This document shows, in pieces, positions 12,347-24,885 of a stretch of DNA of 64,000 nt. Origin of the DNA: Collybia mongolica. Lineage: Eukaryota > Basidiomycota > Agaricomycetes > Agaricales > Clitocybaceae. Positions within the stretch are counted from its first letter, which is position 1. Every line of letters starts with the position of its first letter. The notes beneath the pieces are model-generated. The model had not been told where the DNA came from. It did no database searches and was given only the letters and a program-made list of their open reading frames with translations. Location: positions 682,001 to 746,000 of the forward strand of contig JAAXNY010000004.1 in assembly GCA_013420905.1 (NCBI GenBank), in the 5' to 3' direction. The translations under genes and the position numbers were made by a program.

Positions 12347-13005
12347 CTATGCGAGGATAAACCAACGCGGCTTCTCCTTGAATCCTTCGGCAACCATGAT
12401 ATCCATTAATTGCTGCAGCATCTCACCTTGAGGGATAATTTGATCATTTCGCCTGGTCGACGCTACAAGCCCGAGAAGAAGGTGGTATTCCCCTGTGGCA
12501 TCCAAACCTATTTCGATTCCTGGCCTGTCAGGCCATATGCCGTTACAAAAAAGAGCAGTAATGTGGTTGAAGACTTGATCTATTTGGGCACTTTTTGCAT
12601 TCTTAAGCTCGTCGCCGGTGAGATTAAAAGGGATAGGATGAATCCTGTTGCCACATCGTGCCATGCTACGGCTGTGGAGGGGAAAGGCATAGACGAAGGA
12701 CCCATGGATGCGGCTTGCCTGACGGTAGGTGATTTCTATGTTTTTAGATTGATTAGAGGGCGTCTAGATAAAGAGAGAGGCCTGTTGTCCATACCCATTA
12801 TGACTGATAAGAACTTGCGTACGTACAACGCGTCAATCAAATATGCCGATATGTATGAAGTGAAAACACTATACATACACGTGACTTGTCGGGCTTCAGG
12901 GAATTGAGTCTTGATTGTTCCTGGCACTAATTCACCTTCAAACTTCAAGTCGAAAACATGGACAGCCCTTGAAAACAATAAAAGAGATTGCCCAGTTCCC
13001 CGCAT
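12347..13005 (-). CDS. conserved hypothetical, tandem copy 2
   Basis: Paralogue of the gene at 11,362. The last exon, from about 12,750 to the TAG at 12349-12347, reads ITYRQASRIHGSFVYAFPLH, NRIHPIPFNLTGDEL, EYHLLLGLVASTRRNDQ and EKPRWFILA. A possible first exon begins at the ATG 13005-13003 (VFDLKFEGELVPGTIK) and ends near a GTATGT donor at about 12,885. A tiny middle exon is implied, but I could not make all phases agree, so the 5' structure is uncertain. Function unknown. The start lies close to, and divergent from, the P-loop gene at 13,010. Confidence 0.45.
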
Positions 13006-13009
13006 CCTA

Positions 13010-15844
13010 TGTTGTCTGAAACGACTTTGAGACAGGAAAAACCGCCACGCCTTGATCCTGCTACATCAACCACGACCGCGATGGCACAATCTGACACTCA
13101 GCCCTCTAGGGTGGGCCAATTTCCTACCACGGATCCACAGGATTCTTTAGTAACAGAAGCTGTCCCCTACTCCGACGTAGAAAACATTAAAATATTCTGA
13201 GGATGACTTCCCTGCTGGCAATTTAGTCAAGTCGCTTGCAATGATCGCGTTTATGGATGGTTTTGTTCATCGTGCTGACTCGGTCTTCAAAGGTTGTGGA
13301 TGGATGGATGCTATTGGGGCTGAAAAAGCGATCGCTGATGGATCCTAACTTGAAGATCTGATAAGAGGCTGTTGTGAGAAGGGAACCCTGGAGGCTCTGC
13401 GTAGAAAAGGTGGTGTATAGGACAAGCTTTCACTGGGTTGCCGAAGTGCACCAATCTATAGTCAAAAGTTCCACCCCAGGTCATGGAGCTTGATTTTAAA
13501 GATGTAAGTGCAGGTAAATACACCTGGATGACAATCTTGGCTTCATCGCTAATAACCTTTCAACAGTGCGCGGAGGTCAGACTTATGTCATTTGATTCTT
13601 AGCATGGTGGTATTTACCTTTATTATTCTAGTTGTGAAGAAAGCCTGGGAGGTCAACTATGAGGGCAATTCCGGTAGCCTTTTAGTCGAAGCGCTTCACA
13701 CTAGAACAGCAAAAGAACCCTAAAGGAATATAGCAATTTCGTCCCTATTGTCCAAAGCTCCGGAATGGGAAAATCCAGGACTGTTGATGAGGCTGCAAAA
13801 GTAATTTTTACCCTTCCGTTTAACCTAAGGTCTGACAATGACACCACTGGTAGGTCCCTTCTAAACCCGTCATTCTGTGTCGTGTTGTCAGCTGAACCTC
13901 CAAAACGTATCCACCACCACATCAAGAAATCCGCGATTTATTCAACGTTGCAGATATCAAGGGATTTTCGAAAGACCAGCTTGAGTATCGATACCTTCAC
14001 TTCTTCAAGCAACTATTTGACATGGTCAACACTGAAATTTCAAAAGTTAGGATTTGCGAGGCGTACAGTAAACTTGCCTCAACTTGGCAAAGCAAGTTTA
14101 GTGAAGCAGTACAAATGAATTATACCGCAAAGCGGTGAAGGTGAATGCCCTGACGATTATTTATAAACTCTCTTGACCTTCTACAAGAAAGTGATAAACG
14201 AGCTGAATGCTAAGCCTTTCATTGAGGGCGCTTTGGACGATAGCAGAATAGTAGGTAGGTTGTATTGGCTGTCTGTCTGATAGCATGGTCTAATGTAAAT
14301 GTTAGTAAAAATATCGGCTCAAAGGCTTGTTGCTGCTATCGACGCAAAGTCTGCATCAAGCGGATCTGATCAAACAGGAGGAAGAGGTCAACATAAGCCC
14401 TCAGTCAAGATGATGCTCTATTTCGATGAGTCGCATGAACTTGTGGACAAGTTCACAAAGGCAGATAAGGATAATGAGGCACAATCACCGTATCAGGTCT
14501 TGTGCAAGTTTTTGAACAGCGTCATGCAAGAAGATATTTTCGTGGATCATTTGCCCATCAATCCACCAATCCAAATCTAAGTCGTTACTCCCCTCATCAA
14601 GACCGTTTCTGGTCACATCGGGGCCACCCGGCGGGGCCCGTCCGAGGCGACGACTTGCAGGCTCCATTCGTCGAGCAACCTTTTGATATTTTTGCTGCTG
14701 TGGAGGAATGAAAGATCGATCTCACTAACGTGCCACAATTAAAACATATGGTAAAATTTGGCCGACCTCTAGATCTGTACGTCATCTTATTTCACATAAA
14801 AATACCTTTGATTCATCATGGCCTAGGGTCAACATGATGTGTGAGGTAGGTTATACTGATATAACCGCGTTCGCAGTACAAAAGCTATATGGGCATCCAA
14901 CAGAAGAAAATCAGAACGATCGGCTTGCGGCACTCTCTATTAGACTGTTGTTCGAATTCGAGCCCCTGCGCGAATTGGCAAAGGACAAAGAAGTTGAACT
15001 TGCTGCAGGTCACATGCGTGTTGCTTATTCTTTTCCGCAACATCGCCTTTACATTCATTTTGGCGCCCCCTCGGAACCCTTGTTGGCTGAAGCGTCGGCA
15101 CGTATCATGGCGGGGAGTGACCTTTTGACCTTGCTGCAAGGATTTCTACAACATGGTCTCATATCCAAGGGCGAACGGAGAGAACTGGTTGGTCGGCTTA
15201 TCCTTACATTTGCTCATGACACGGCCATCAAAGCGGGCCAAAAGCGGCTCTTCAGTGCGCCAATTGGCGGTATTGGATTCTTGGGGGCCCTTATTGGCAA
15301 AAATTACATCAATTCCATCAAAAAATCGAAGCCCACAAACGTTGTTGATGGCCAAACTCTCGAGGAAGCCTTTGCCAATGCACAACTCAACTTCACTCAC
15401 TCCGTCAAAGGAGGAGACTCAAGCATGGTATCAGACGAAATTGCTTGGATGGCACTTGCGCGTTGTATGGCCTTCGCTTGTGCGAACGGTCAGCGGACAA
15501 TTGACCTGTACATTCCAGTACTTCTGTGGGAAGAGAAGCTCAGTCAGTGGGCAGTCTCCGGAATCTTCATTCAGTTCAAGAATCGTACTTCACAAGAGCG
15601 AGTCATAATTGATGCCGCGAAGCTTGGTTTTTTCACACATGCGGACCCCGCCGGAGAAAGGGCAGAGCGATACAACGCCGGACCATACATCACCATTGTT
15701 ATGAACATGGGGGTTCGACTAAAAATATCGGTGCAGCCCGAGGAGGTAAAGTCGCGGACACCACCTACGTCAACAACTCAGACAAGCCTGGCGGATTTCA
15801 AAACAACTCCGTCCCGAGTGACCACTGAAGCGGGCCCGACCTGA
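13010..15844 (+). pseudogene. Crinkler-type P-loop protein, broken
   Basis: Remains of a large P-loop NTPase family that is abundant in Agaricomycetes and often annotated as Crinkler-type. An N-terminal segment starts at 13010. Walker A is VQSSGMGKSRTVDEA near 13,760-13,800. VVLSAEPPK sits at about 13,890, and a Walker-B-like YFDESHELVD near 14,420. An intact 336-residue C-terminal stretch (14834-15844) starts EVGYTDITAFAVQKLYG and contains ELAAGHMRVAYSFP and EAFANAQLNFTHS. Several 1-base frame changes and stops lie between 13,195 and 14,300, for example just before Walker A and just after PPK. Introns explain some, not all. The C-terminal frame is too well kept for an ancient pseudogene, so inactivation may be recent. 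The biochemical role of the family is not settled. Confidence 0.6.
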
Positions 15845-16648
15845 GCACAGCCGAAGGGAGGGGGTGGTGCGACAAATATTCAACCCCGATATGCTATCAA
15901 TATTACTGGCTGTTCATCTAATGTATACGGCGTCCTTCCCTCGGATTCGAAGAAGGTGTTGGAGGGTATGCTTTCTGTACACCCTATCCTCCACGAGCCC
16001 CCACGAACCGAACAAAGCTATCTCAATGCTGTATGTCGCTTAAAACCGTTCTGGTTCAAGGGCAAGGGTTCCTTTCACTGGGCCACTGGTATGAACAAAG
16101 GTGAAGTAGTCAGTGAAGACGGGCAGGGGATGATGATGTTGACGAGTCTGATGCTGATATGATGGTTGATTAGTGTTTTGTGATCGACGTGAATGTCTGC
16201 GTGTCTCCCTCAAAACGACATATATGTATCATAGCGTTTCACCAATCAAGTAGCAAGCGAAGGGCAGTTAATAAAGAGAATTTGAGACTCATACTCAAGT
16301 ACCAAGGTTTAGTTTCACAGGCTTGTCTTCTGACAAGCCCACGCCCGGATCCCACTTAATCAACAAGGGACATATGGGGGGTGAACGTTGAACTATACCA
16401 CATTGTCGACCCCCATAAAGCTGATAATTTGGGATACATGGTCTAGGCATCATGGTAAAGTTACCAGGTCCAAATGCCACCGACTCAATTTTTTGCTTTG
16501 AGGGCAATTGACCAGTCATGATTTTGCAACTCAAACTCTAGCATATGTAAAGTACAACAAGGCCGACAATTCAAAAAATACAATACAGATAGGTAGATAA
16601 GGTGGAGATGTAAATACAATAAAGGCAGCCGAAACAATAAGATCAACG
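15845..16648. other. intergenic between convergent genes
   Basis: No coding exon recognised. A degraded continuation of the Crinkler-type gene may lie at 15,845-16,160, where a plus frame runs without a family match. The rest should hold the 3' ends of the two convergent units. Confidence 0.35.
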
Positions 16649-19600
16649 CTATTCTTCTGCCAGTAGATCGTTCACTTCGCCCGCTTCCTCTTCCGAATCG
16701 CTATCCATGATCGAGTCAAAGGGTATCTCAGTCGTGTTGTCTTCGTCAGGTAAATCATCAATGAGATCTGTGTCGGCCTTTGCCTCCTCTTTGATTTTCC
16801 TGGAGGGATCAAATTCAATTCTAGCTCATCCTTTAATTAGCCGAGGTAACACACCGAGGCTTGGCACGCCACTTCCGAGGGCCAGGCGTGAGTTCTTCGT
16901 CACTATCAGAGCTAATCTCGATGACTTGTGGAACAGCCTTCTTAGTAGCGCTATCGGATAAATACATGAATATACGGCCATGTGAGATTGCAATACACTT
17001 ACGCTGATCTCCGGGGCAATGTCCTGGTAGGGGCTGATGGTACAGGGGTTGTGCCGTATTCTGTTTCGTCATCGTCCGACTCTTCATCCGAGTTTGAAAA
17101 TCGACGTTTCCTGTTTAAGCACGGCACATTTAAGGTTGCCCGGAACCACGAAGGGGTATGATATACTTACTTGTGTTTTGTTGGCTTGCGTCGAGAATCC
17201 ACAGACGTCGAAGCTTCGCGATCACCTTCAGTGCTGGTACTGATAATACTCTCCGATCTCCTGTAGTACAGGTTATGCGTAAGGGCCCAGGTCCTGAGCG
17301 AACGGAACTGCAATGAACAGGCACCTTTTCCTCCCCTTTTTCTTTACATCGATGTCTATGACTTCGTCGTCGTCGTCAGGTATAATCTCGTCCAAGAATT
17401 CAAACAGCTTTTGCAACTGTTCCAGCTTCCTATATTCTTCTTCATCGAAGCCCTCTAGCTGTTTCTCAAACTTCTTGCAAACGGCCGTCTCGAACTTCGT
17501 AAACGCGTTTCTTGTAGCGGAGTCACGAAGAGGGCGACGCTATTCGGGGGACATATGAGAGTGAGAACAGAGGAAAGGCCGCAAGAAAAGTACCAAGCGC
17601 AAATTATGCATAAGGAGTTTTAGTTCCTTGATTTTGTCGTCATCAACTGTGTCGGGGATGTGAAGTTTACTGAGAAGTTGACAAAATACTTTTTTATCGT
17701 CCTCTACACCAAAAGCGGTGAACATCGTAATACAACTCGGAAAAAAAAAGATTAAGAACATACTGTCATAGTCATTCTTTTTGAGCAAAACTCTGAATAT
17801 ATCTCCTGCCATGTCGAGGTGGATAAATTCGTCGGCCTGGCTTTTCTCATCGACGTTCTTTCGGGAACCACTATGTTGAGCTGGCTGTAAGCATTAACAT
17901 TTAATACGCATACCGGCACTTACGATGCATTCGAGAGTTTTAGAGGATCAGTCCAATCAACAAACAGTGCTCCGATTTGGGCAGCGCTAACCATTTCTTG
18001 ATCCTCCTCGAGATCATTGCGTACCTCTTTGAGTTGTCCATACATATCAATGAATATCTACCCGGCCTTTGAGAAAAGTAGCGGAGCGACTTGACAACGA
18101 CAAACATACCTCCCGCATTATCCGCTGGTTTCGGGGGGAAGAGTAACAGTACACCGGGAAGAAGAATGTCAAACATTGTCGCAACTCTTGGTTGTCAGTC
18201 GTGTATGGAGAAAGGTATGCCATGATAAGATTTTTCAGAGCCTGCATGTCAAGATTGGAAGAGAATTCAGGTGATACAAGATATCGTGACATACTTTCAC
18301 ATCAGTAATCATGCCCGAGAGCACTAGTTTGGAGATGCCCACACAAAGGAGTGCTTGGACCTTTCCTGATTCTTCGGAACCGATGAGACCAACCAGATAT
18401 TCCATTATTTTTTCCGCCTGTGTAACGGGGTTAGTGATAAGGAACGAGGCGATAGCAGTGAACACACGTTGTCGCCGCCGTCACTTCGAAGGAAGTCATG
18501 CTCATGCACCATAAGCATATCGAATATGGCCTGAAGTATGATCAACTTCAGGACTTCGGGTGAGCTTGTGACTTGTCCGAGGAATAACTGCATAGACTGG
18601 AGCGCGAGTCTCTGTGTGGTAGAAATGTTATTAGTTCAGACTTGCATACATAATACATAGGCACAGACCCTGGCAATTAGACAACAAAGGCCCAAGCTGA
18701 TGATTCCTTTCTCCCTAAAAGGAAGCTCCTTCCGCTTAACAGCAGGGACGATGAGTTCCCGCAAGACGCCATCCAGCGTCGAATTCTCTTCAAGAGTCTA
18801 AAAGAATACAAGTTAGGGCTTTCCACCGAACTAGAACCGGACAACCTACCCCATTAACCCGCTCCAGCATCCCAATGCACAAGGTTAGGCACCTCATATC
18901 GATTTGATCGGCGCGAGCCTTCTCTTCTGGCGTCTTCTCCTGGGCTGGCTTGTTGAACAGTTGGCTTCGAGAGGGCCTCACAGTTGCTGGGGTGTCGCCA
19001 ACATTTGTTTCTGCATCGGCATCTTTCTATAGAAGCCGCGTAAGAGTAGAAAAAGGACTGACAGGACGGCTTACATTCGGGTCTTCCTCATCTTCCTCTT
19101 CATCCGCAAAATCCCGGAGGTCGTGGATGATTTCAACGACGACACGGATGAGGTCTCGCTCACTATTGGAAAGCTGCCTTAGTACGTCCAAGCACTTTGA
19201 GAGGAGACTCTCAGGTAATTCTTCCTGTGAAAGCATGTCTCCTGCCGAGCGATAAGTCGATAACACTCTGATAAAAACCTGAAATACGCACGAACGAGCT
19301 GGAACATCTTCCTCCTGCCAATTTCATCAGAATAATCCAAATTAACGGCCATTTGTAGCATCTCCCCGATAATAAATTCTTTATCTATCCGAGCATCTTC
19401 CATCTTGTTCTTTTCTTCGTCGCTCAGATTACGAATGATTCGCTCTTCCTCTTCTGTATGCATGTCTTCCATGAGCTGATTATAAGACTCTTGAAGACGG
19501 AATGCCAGGGCAGTCACGACGGGAAGGGCGGCCTCTAAGCACACATCATTTTTTGTGGCTTTGCCATGGTCGACGAAAACCCGGGCAAGGAAGGCAGTCT

Positions 19601-20938
19601 CAGGGGTAAGGCTTGTCCAATACTTGTCTAAGTATCATTGAGAACGGGTTCTACACAACGGGTAGCGAGGAAAACACACCACCAAATTCCAAGTTGTCAA
19701 ATATCTCTGGTCGTGTGACAAAAATGCTGGTCAAGGCCTCTGCTGCGACGGTGGTTTCTTGTAAATCAAACAGGTGCAGTAGGTTAACCACGCCGCTCTC
19801 CATTGTATCGTCTTCTTGCTTCGTTTCGTCCATCCATACTCCAAGAAGTGCAGCAGCGGCAGCCCGCACTCCAGGCTCACGATCCCCGAGCCCGTTTTTC
19901 ACGATTAACTCGCGCTGTGCAATACTCAGACTCCTGGGGTGGGTAGGTCCCATCGACCCACGCAGCAAAACATTTTCCACAAGAACGTTGGCGTACACCA
20001 GCTTTCGCAGTGAAGTGTCTGTGTCCCGCGAGCGCGCGAGGATGTGCGGGAGTGTCGTAGGCGTGACAGGGATGTTGAGCAACACGGCACGACGAACCTC
20101 ACTGTGACATCATAAAAAATGAGCTGAAGTTGAGAAGAGGCGGCTTACGCAGATTGGTCGTGAGCGAGGATGTCGATAAGGACATCCGAAACCGATTGTT
20201 CACCATCCTCGACTTCTGTCGGTTCTTCTGAACCAGCGAGCTTCGACAGGGCAATCACGGCTTGCACGCGAACCGGGGTTTCTTTGTCGTTTACTCGCTC
20301 AAGAAGTGTCGACCGAAGCTCTTTGTAGATTTCCTCACTGTACTGTTTTAGGAAGTGAGAGACAAAGCTAGACCGCCGAACTCACTCAATTTCTCCCAAG
20401 TGAGATACCATCTCAGCAACGATCTGCACCACTCGATATCGAACAGATTTATCTTTGGCAACAAAACCCTTTAGAAGATGTTTGAGAAGACGCGCGGTGA
20501 ACCGTGATGCTGTGGTGTCGTCGTCGTCTTCAGTTTGCTCCCCATCCGTATTCCTCTCCTCCGCCGCTGCAAAGCGTGATTAAATAGGAGTCAGAGAATA
20601 AGTAACCACATACCTTTCTCATGCACGAACTTAATGTAGCCGCTGATGAACTTGACTATTCGATCTGCTGGTGCTGTCCCTTTCTTCACTGGCAACGCGA
20701 GCATGAGCATGCTCAGAATGGCCTCTTCAAAAATACGCTCTCCAATCAGCCGGACCTCCCTCCCCCTTCTGATAGACTCCGTGTATTGCGCCGCTTCGGT
20801 TTGGACTTTGTAGAGCGCGACCAAGTTCTTTTGGTGATTCGCCGTTGACGCTTGGGCCTGGTCTAGGATTCGTGGAATAACTGCCGTCACTTTTTCTCTC
20901 ACAGAAGCTGAGTCCGCATTCAGCGTTCTGGCTGGCAT
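16649..20938 (-). CDS. YCG1: condensin complex subunit 3 (Ycg1/CAP-G)
   Basis: HEAT-repeat subunit of condensin, which binds DNA with Brn1/CAP-H and compacts mitotic chromosomes in the nucleus. The start is the ATG at 20938-20936 (MPARTLNADSASVREK). The stop is TAG at 16651-16649 after an acidic tail ending VNDLLAEE. Family blocks appear in order. EEAILSMLMLALPVKKGT comes first. HILARSRDTDTSLRKLVY and ELIVKNGLGDREPGVRAAA follow near 19,900-20,050, where CAP-G proteins read very similarly. LRKL-type HEAT units continue to about 17,600, and the C-terminus is acidic with Ser/Asp runs. About a dozen short introns are needed. I see no stop inside the exons, so the gene is probably intact. The TTG-started extension upstream of 20938 is not needed. 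Confidence 0.88.
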
Positions 20939-21738
20939 CGTGAAGGGTAACGAATGCAATAAGATTTAGAGGCTGGTTGCGTTTGGAACACGCCTATCCA
21001 AACTAATCACGCGGCGGGATCGCGGAAGTCACGTGCACCTTGTCGTGTTACTCTCACGGCCATTGAAGGCTCCATTTGGGAAACGCGTTGGATTGGGTGG
21101 CAGCTGGGCAAGTTAGTCACATGTTAGGGTGCAGATGTAGGTCGAGATCGAAAGGAAACATTCCCTGTTAACAGCTTATCATGCTCCCATGTTGACCGTC
21201 TTGACACCCTTTCGTGGTGGGGTCAGAACTGAAAGACAGCATCACAGTGTAAAGAGGACTCCGAAACGCATTGGGTAGCATGTGTTGTCGATCTCCATCA
21301 CGTCCTTGACACATTATTTTCAGGGAGGAAGTGGGGGAACACTAGTACCTCTATGAGTGTTGCATCAAAAAAATTCCTTGTGTGCACTCCTTATCTTGGC
21401 ACTGTATTTCTTGCTGCATTTATTTCTTGACATACCACGTAGCTTGAACATTTTTATTCTTGTTGAACTATGTTATAATATAGTCATGTGATGTAATCCC
21501 AATTTCCACAAATGCGAGCGATATGACTGCATAATCATAACCTCCCATTGGGATTGAACAACAGAAGTGGCAATTACCCCCCAAGACTGGACACCTACTT
21601 GATTATGATCCCTTTGCAGCCAATTGTTGCAATAATCGATCATGATTTGTGTTACAAACTACACTACTTGGTAAACAGATAAATATGATATACAGAGCAG
21701 CAGTTACAGACTGAAATACTTGAAGGCCATGGCCACGA
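20939..21738. other. promoter side of the condensin gene; otherwise empty
   Basis: GC-richer just upstream of the condensin start (20,960-21,100), then AT-rich. No gene recognised before the 3' end of the carboxylesterase pseudogene at 21,739. Confidence 0.4.
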
Positions 21739-22355
21739 TTAAATAGGATGCGCCAGGATAACATTTGTTAAGAATCCTGTTGCTTCTTGCCGAAATGTGC
21801 CTTGGGTAAAGATCTGAGGGATCAAACCATTGACAAAGGTGAGCAATTTCAGTGACGAAGTTGTGTACTTGGGCCACTGAAGCCATGCTTGTTGTTAGGA
21901 TCAAGCTTAGTTGTGAACCGAATGAGGTAATCAGCCACTCCTCCCCCTCTGTAGAAGTTTAAGAGATTGGAGAGGCAAGCCTGCAGAAACAAGAAATTGA
22001 GTACTTGAACTGGCCTGTAAACAAAATCTACTTGCCAATCCAAGAATTGGCAATGCTTTGAGACATTTGCTCACTTGGTGAAAATTTAAGTCTTAGTAGA
22101 ATGTGTGCCAAAGGGGTTGAACTTAAAGAAAGAGCAGGTATTCTGTTTACCAGAATGGTGCTCGAGGAAGAACTGTTGAGGGGCTTGGAACACTAAATCT
22201 TCCTGGAAAGAAGTGATCTGTTTGAACTGAGGGGTAAGGGCATTGAAGATGCCCATGCCATAAGGAGAACCTTGTGGAATATCTTGGGGATATAGATAAA
22301 CCAACTTGTTGACCTCCACATCAGATATGCCGAGCAAGAATGTATCCTTGATGTA

Positions 22356-23973
22356 CAGTAGGTCAAAAAACTGTCCCAATGTTTGGTCATTTTATAATGA
22401 TTTACTTATAACAGAGTACTGGGGATTAACATCATTCTGAGAAAAATATATATGATACTACACCATATTAGCTTTGAAATGAGCCCTTACTTTCCTTATT
22501 TGAATAAAAACTCATTTCATAACAAATTGAACAAAATAATTACTCATTGGGACAGTTCTTTGACCTATGCTTAATTTTGGCAAGATCTTTACTGCAACAA
22601 GCTTTAACATCATGTGATGTATTGTGGGAACAATAAACAAAGTCATGTGACCATGTTGATATAAATTCAACATGTTTCCATCATTACAATCATTCTTTCC
22701 TTCCCCCATCATCCCATGAGACCTACATCTTCTACCCAACACCTTTCTGTGATCTCCCTTCTTCAAGAAGGCTATACCTTGCATCAGATCCAGTCCAAAA
22801 CCACTCTGGGAAAGTCTACCATTGGGAGAATCAAGAAGGAACTGGATATGGACAAGGAAAACCACAGGGGGGGATGTCCTTCTAAGCTCTCTCCTGGTGA
22901 CAAACAGTCAATTATTTGACAAATCACCACTGGAAGGCTTGATAATGCTGTAGAGGCCACCCATTTCATCAACCAAACTCTTCCCAACCCTGTCACACCC
23001 CAAACAGTCAGGAATGCACTCAAAAAGAATGACTTTTGTAGTGTTGTCAAGAGAAAATGTCCTCTTCTCAAAAAGGCTCATTGACTGCAATGTCTTCAAT
23101 GGACAAGATACCATGAAAACTGGACAGTGGAGGATTGGAAAAGGATCTTATGGTCAGATGAGGTCAAAATCAACAGGATTGGGTCAGATGGAAGGACTTA
23201 TACTTGGAAGAAGAAGGGAGAACCACTTTCTGACAGAACCACCACTCCTACTGTCAAACATGGAGGAGGAAATAATCTTATGGTGTGGGGTTGTATGGGG
23301 TGGAATGGAGTAGGAGTGCTTACAGAGGTCCAGGGGATTATGAATGCAGACCAATACTGCCAGATTTTGGATGGGGGAGTAGTGGAAAGCTTTGAAAAGC
23401 TGGAGATGCCAGAGGGAGAGAGGATGTTTCAGCAGGACAATGACCCCAAACATGCATCCAACAAGGCAACCAAGTGGTTTGAAGACAACAACATTGATGT
23501 TATGGTCTGGCCAGCACAATTCCCTGACATCAACCCCATTGAACATCTCTGGGTGGTGTTGAAGAAGGCACTTAAGAAATACCCAACAGCCCCCAAAGGA
23601 GTACATGAGTTGTGGGATAGGGTGGTAGTGGAATAGAATGGAATTCCACCAGAAACATGCCAGACACTTATAGAAAGCATGCCTAGAAGGGTTCAAGCAG
23701 TTATTAAGGCAAAAGGTGGTCATACCAAGTATTAATTGTGTAAATAGAGACTTTGGAGATGTAGGTCAAAAAACTGTCCCAATGAGTAATTATTTTGTTC
23801 AATTTGTTATGAAATGAGTTTTTATTCAAATAAGGAAAGTAAGGGCTCATTTCAAAGCTAATATGGTGTAGTATCATATATATTTTTCTCAGAATGATAT
23901 TAATACCCAGTTCTCTGTTATAAGTAAATCATTATAAAATGACCAAACATTGGGACAGTTTTTTGACCTACTG
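22356..23973 (+). mobile_element. Tc1/mariner element A, 1,618 bp, with TA target duplication
   Basis: The ends read CAGTAGGTCAAAAAACTGTC at the left and its complement at the right, flanked by TA (22354-22355 and 23974-23975). The terminal inverted repeats are long, about 212 bases (22356-22567 and 23762-23973) and nearly identical. Each repeat also ends internally with an inverted copy of the tip motif. The element sits inside a carboxylesterase exon. Its transposase is dead (see separate entry). Element B at 31,380 belongs to the same subfamily. Confidence 0.92.
22716..23735 (+). pseudogene. Tc1-type transposase of element A, three nonsense codons
   Basis: One frame runs through with no shift. 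The helix-turn-helix part is VISLLQEGYTLHQIQSKTTL, then GGCPSKLSPGDKQSII. The catalytic part has ILWSDEVKINRIGSDGRTY (first Asp), FQQDNDPKHAS (second Asp) and NPIEHLW (Glu), giving DD34E spacing. It ends AVIKAKGGHTKY. Stops interrupt it at about 22,917 (TGA, where B has an Arg codon), 23,081 (TGA, Arg in B) and 23,634 (TAG, Trp in B). These fit C-to-T or G-to-A transitions plus third-base changes. The catalytic triad itself is kept. Not functional as read. Confidence 0.9.
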
Positions 23974-24885
23974 TATGTCTTCAACTCAGTTTCTGCCCTA
24001 TACTCAAATGTCAATAGCAATAAATGTGGTATTAACAAAACCAAACATATGTGATGTTCAAGGTTGAAAGAGAGAAATTTGTTCTCTCACCATTACAGTC
24101 ACCTAATCAAAGGTGAGAAACAGGGAAGTGAGGGAGTAAAGTTACTGAACCTGTGATGAAAGGGATATTAGCCACCTTCCCTTGTTGCACCAATTTCTGT
24201 GGATTGTCCGAAAGGAAGGCTCCATCAGTACAGGGCAACCAGGCTAAAATTAAGGACTAGAGTATATAATGAAGTGAGTAATTAGAGCTGTGTAGCCTTG
24301 ATGGTTATTCGAACCTGGTAGGTGAAGAATCCAGGGGATTGGTTGGTTGCAGCCTTCAGCTTTGCATAGGGGACTGTTCCCAGACAAGCTAGCATGTCGG
24401 AAGCTCCAGAGTGTCCAGTTTGAGAAACAAGAGCATCATAGTATTGTTGGCCTTTCGTGATGTCTCCAACAAGGATTGGCAATCCGAACTGCATAAAACC
24501 AGCACAAGAAAGTCCCCAATATTACCCTCATTAGCCAACATATGAAGTGAGACCAAGATTGCGCCTGCAGATTGACCCCAGCTGAGAAGGAATGATGTGA
24601 GTTTTTAAAAAAACAGACAAATTGATGAAGTCCCAGTACATTGTGACTTTTGTGGGGTCTCCACCAAATGGTAATCCAAGGTTGCCAATCCCAGCTTCCT
24701 TAACTTCTTTACCACCAAGGAAACTGAAGCCTAGGTCAACAATGATGAGAGGAGTAACCCAGCTGATTTTAAAGCATACCCATAACCCTGTTTATCAAAC
24801 TTATCATAGTATATTTGGTGTTGAATGTTGTAGAAAGGCTACCTGTAATTCATGCTCACGTAGATGACAGGAGACCCAATGGCAA

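Larger units (their letters stand above)
21739..24885 (-). pseudogene. type-B carboxylesterase/lipase pseudogene split by a Tc1 element
   Basis: Alpha/beta-hydrolase of the fungal type-B carboxylesterase family, 5'-truncated. Reading down the minus strand: SPVIYVSMNYR, a two-intron passage to FSFLGGKEVKEAGIGNLGL, GGDPTKVTMY, then the nucleophile motif GQSAG near 24,565 (family usually GESAG). QFGLPILVGDITKGQQYYDA (24,430-24,494) and SDNPQKLVQQGKVANIPFIT (about 24,150) follow. Next the frame enters the Tc1 insertion at 23,975. It resumes at 22,353 with YIKDTFLLGISDVEVNKLVY, NALTPQFKQI and LVFQAPQQFF. The end is LLTFVNGLIPQIFTQGTFRQ and a TAA at 21741-21739. Removing the insertion and one TA restores the exon exactly. 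The 5' third is missing at the 24,886 junction. Confidence 0.8.

Noticed and set aside
19613..20107. 164-codon plus-strand frame
   Set aside because: Antisense to a condensin exon whose sequence matches the CAP-G family.
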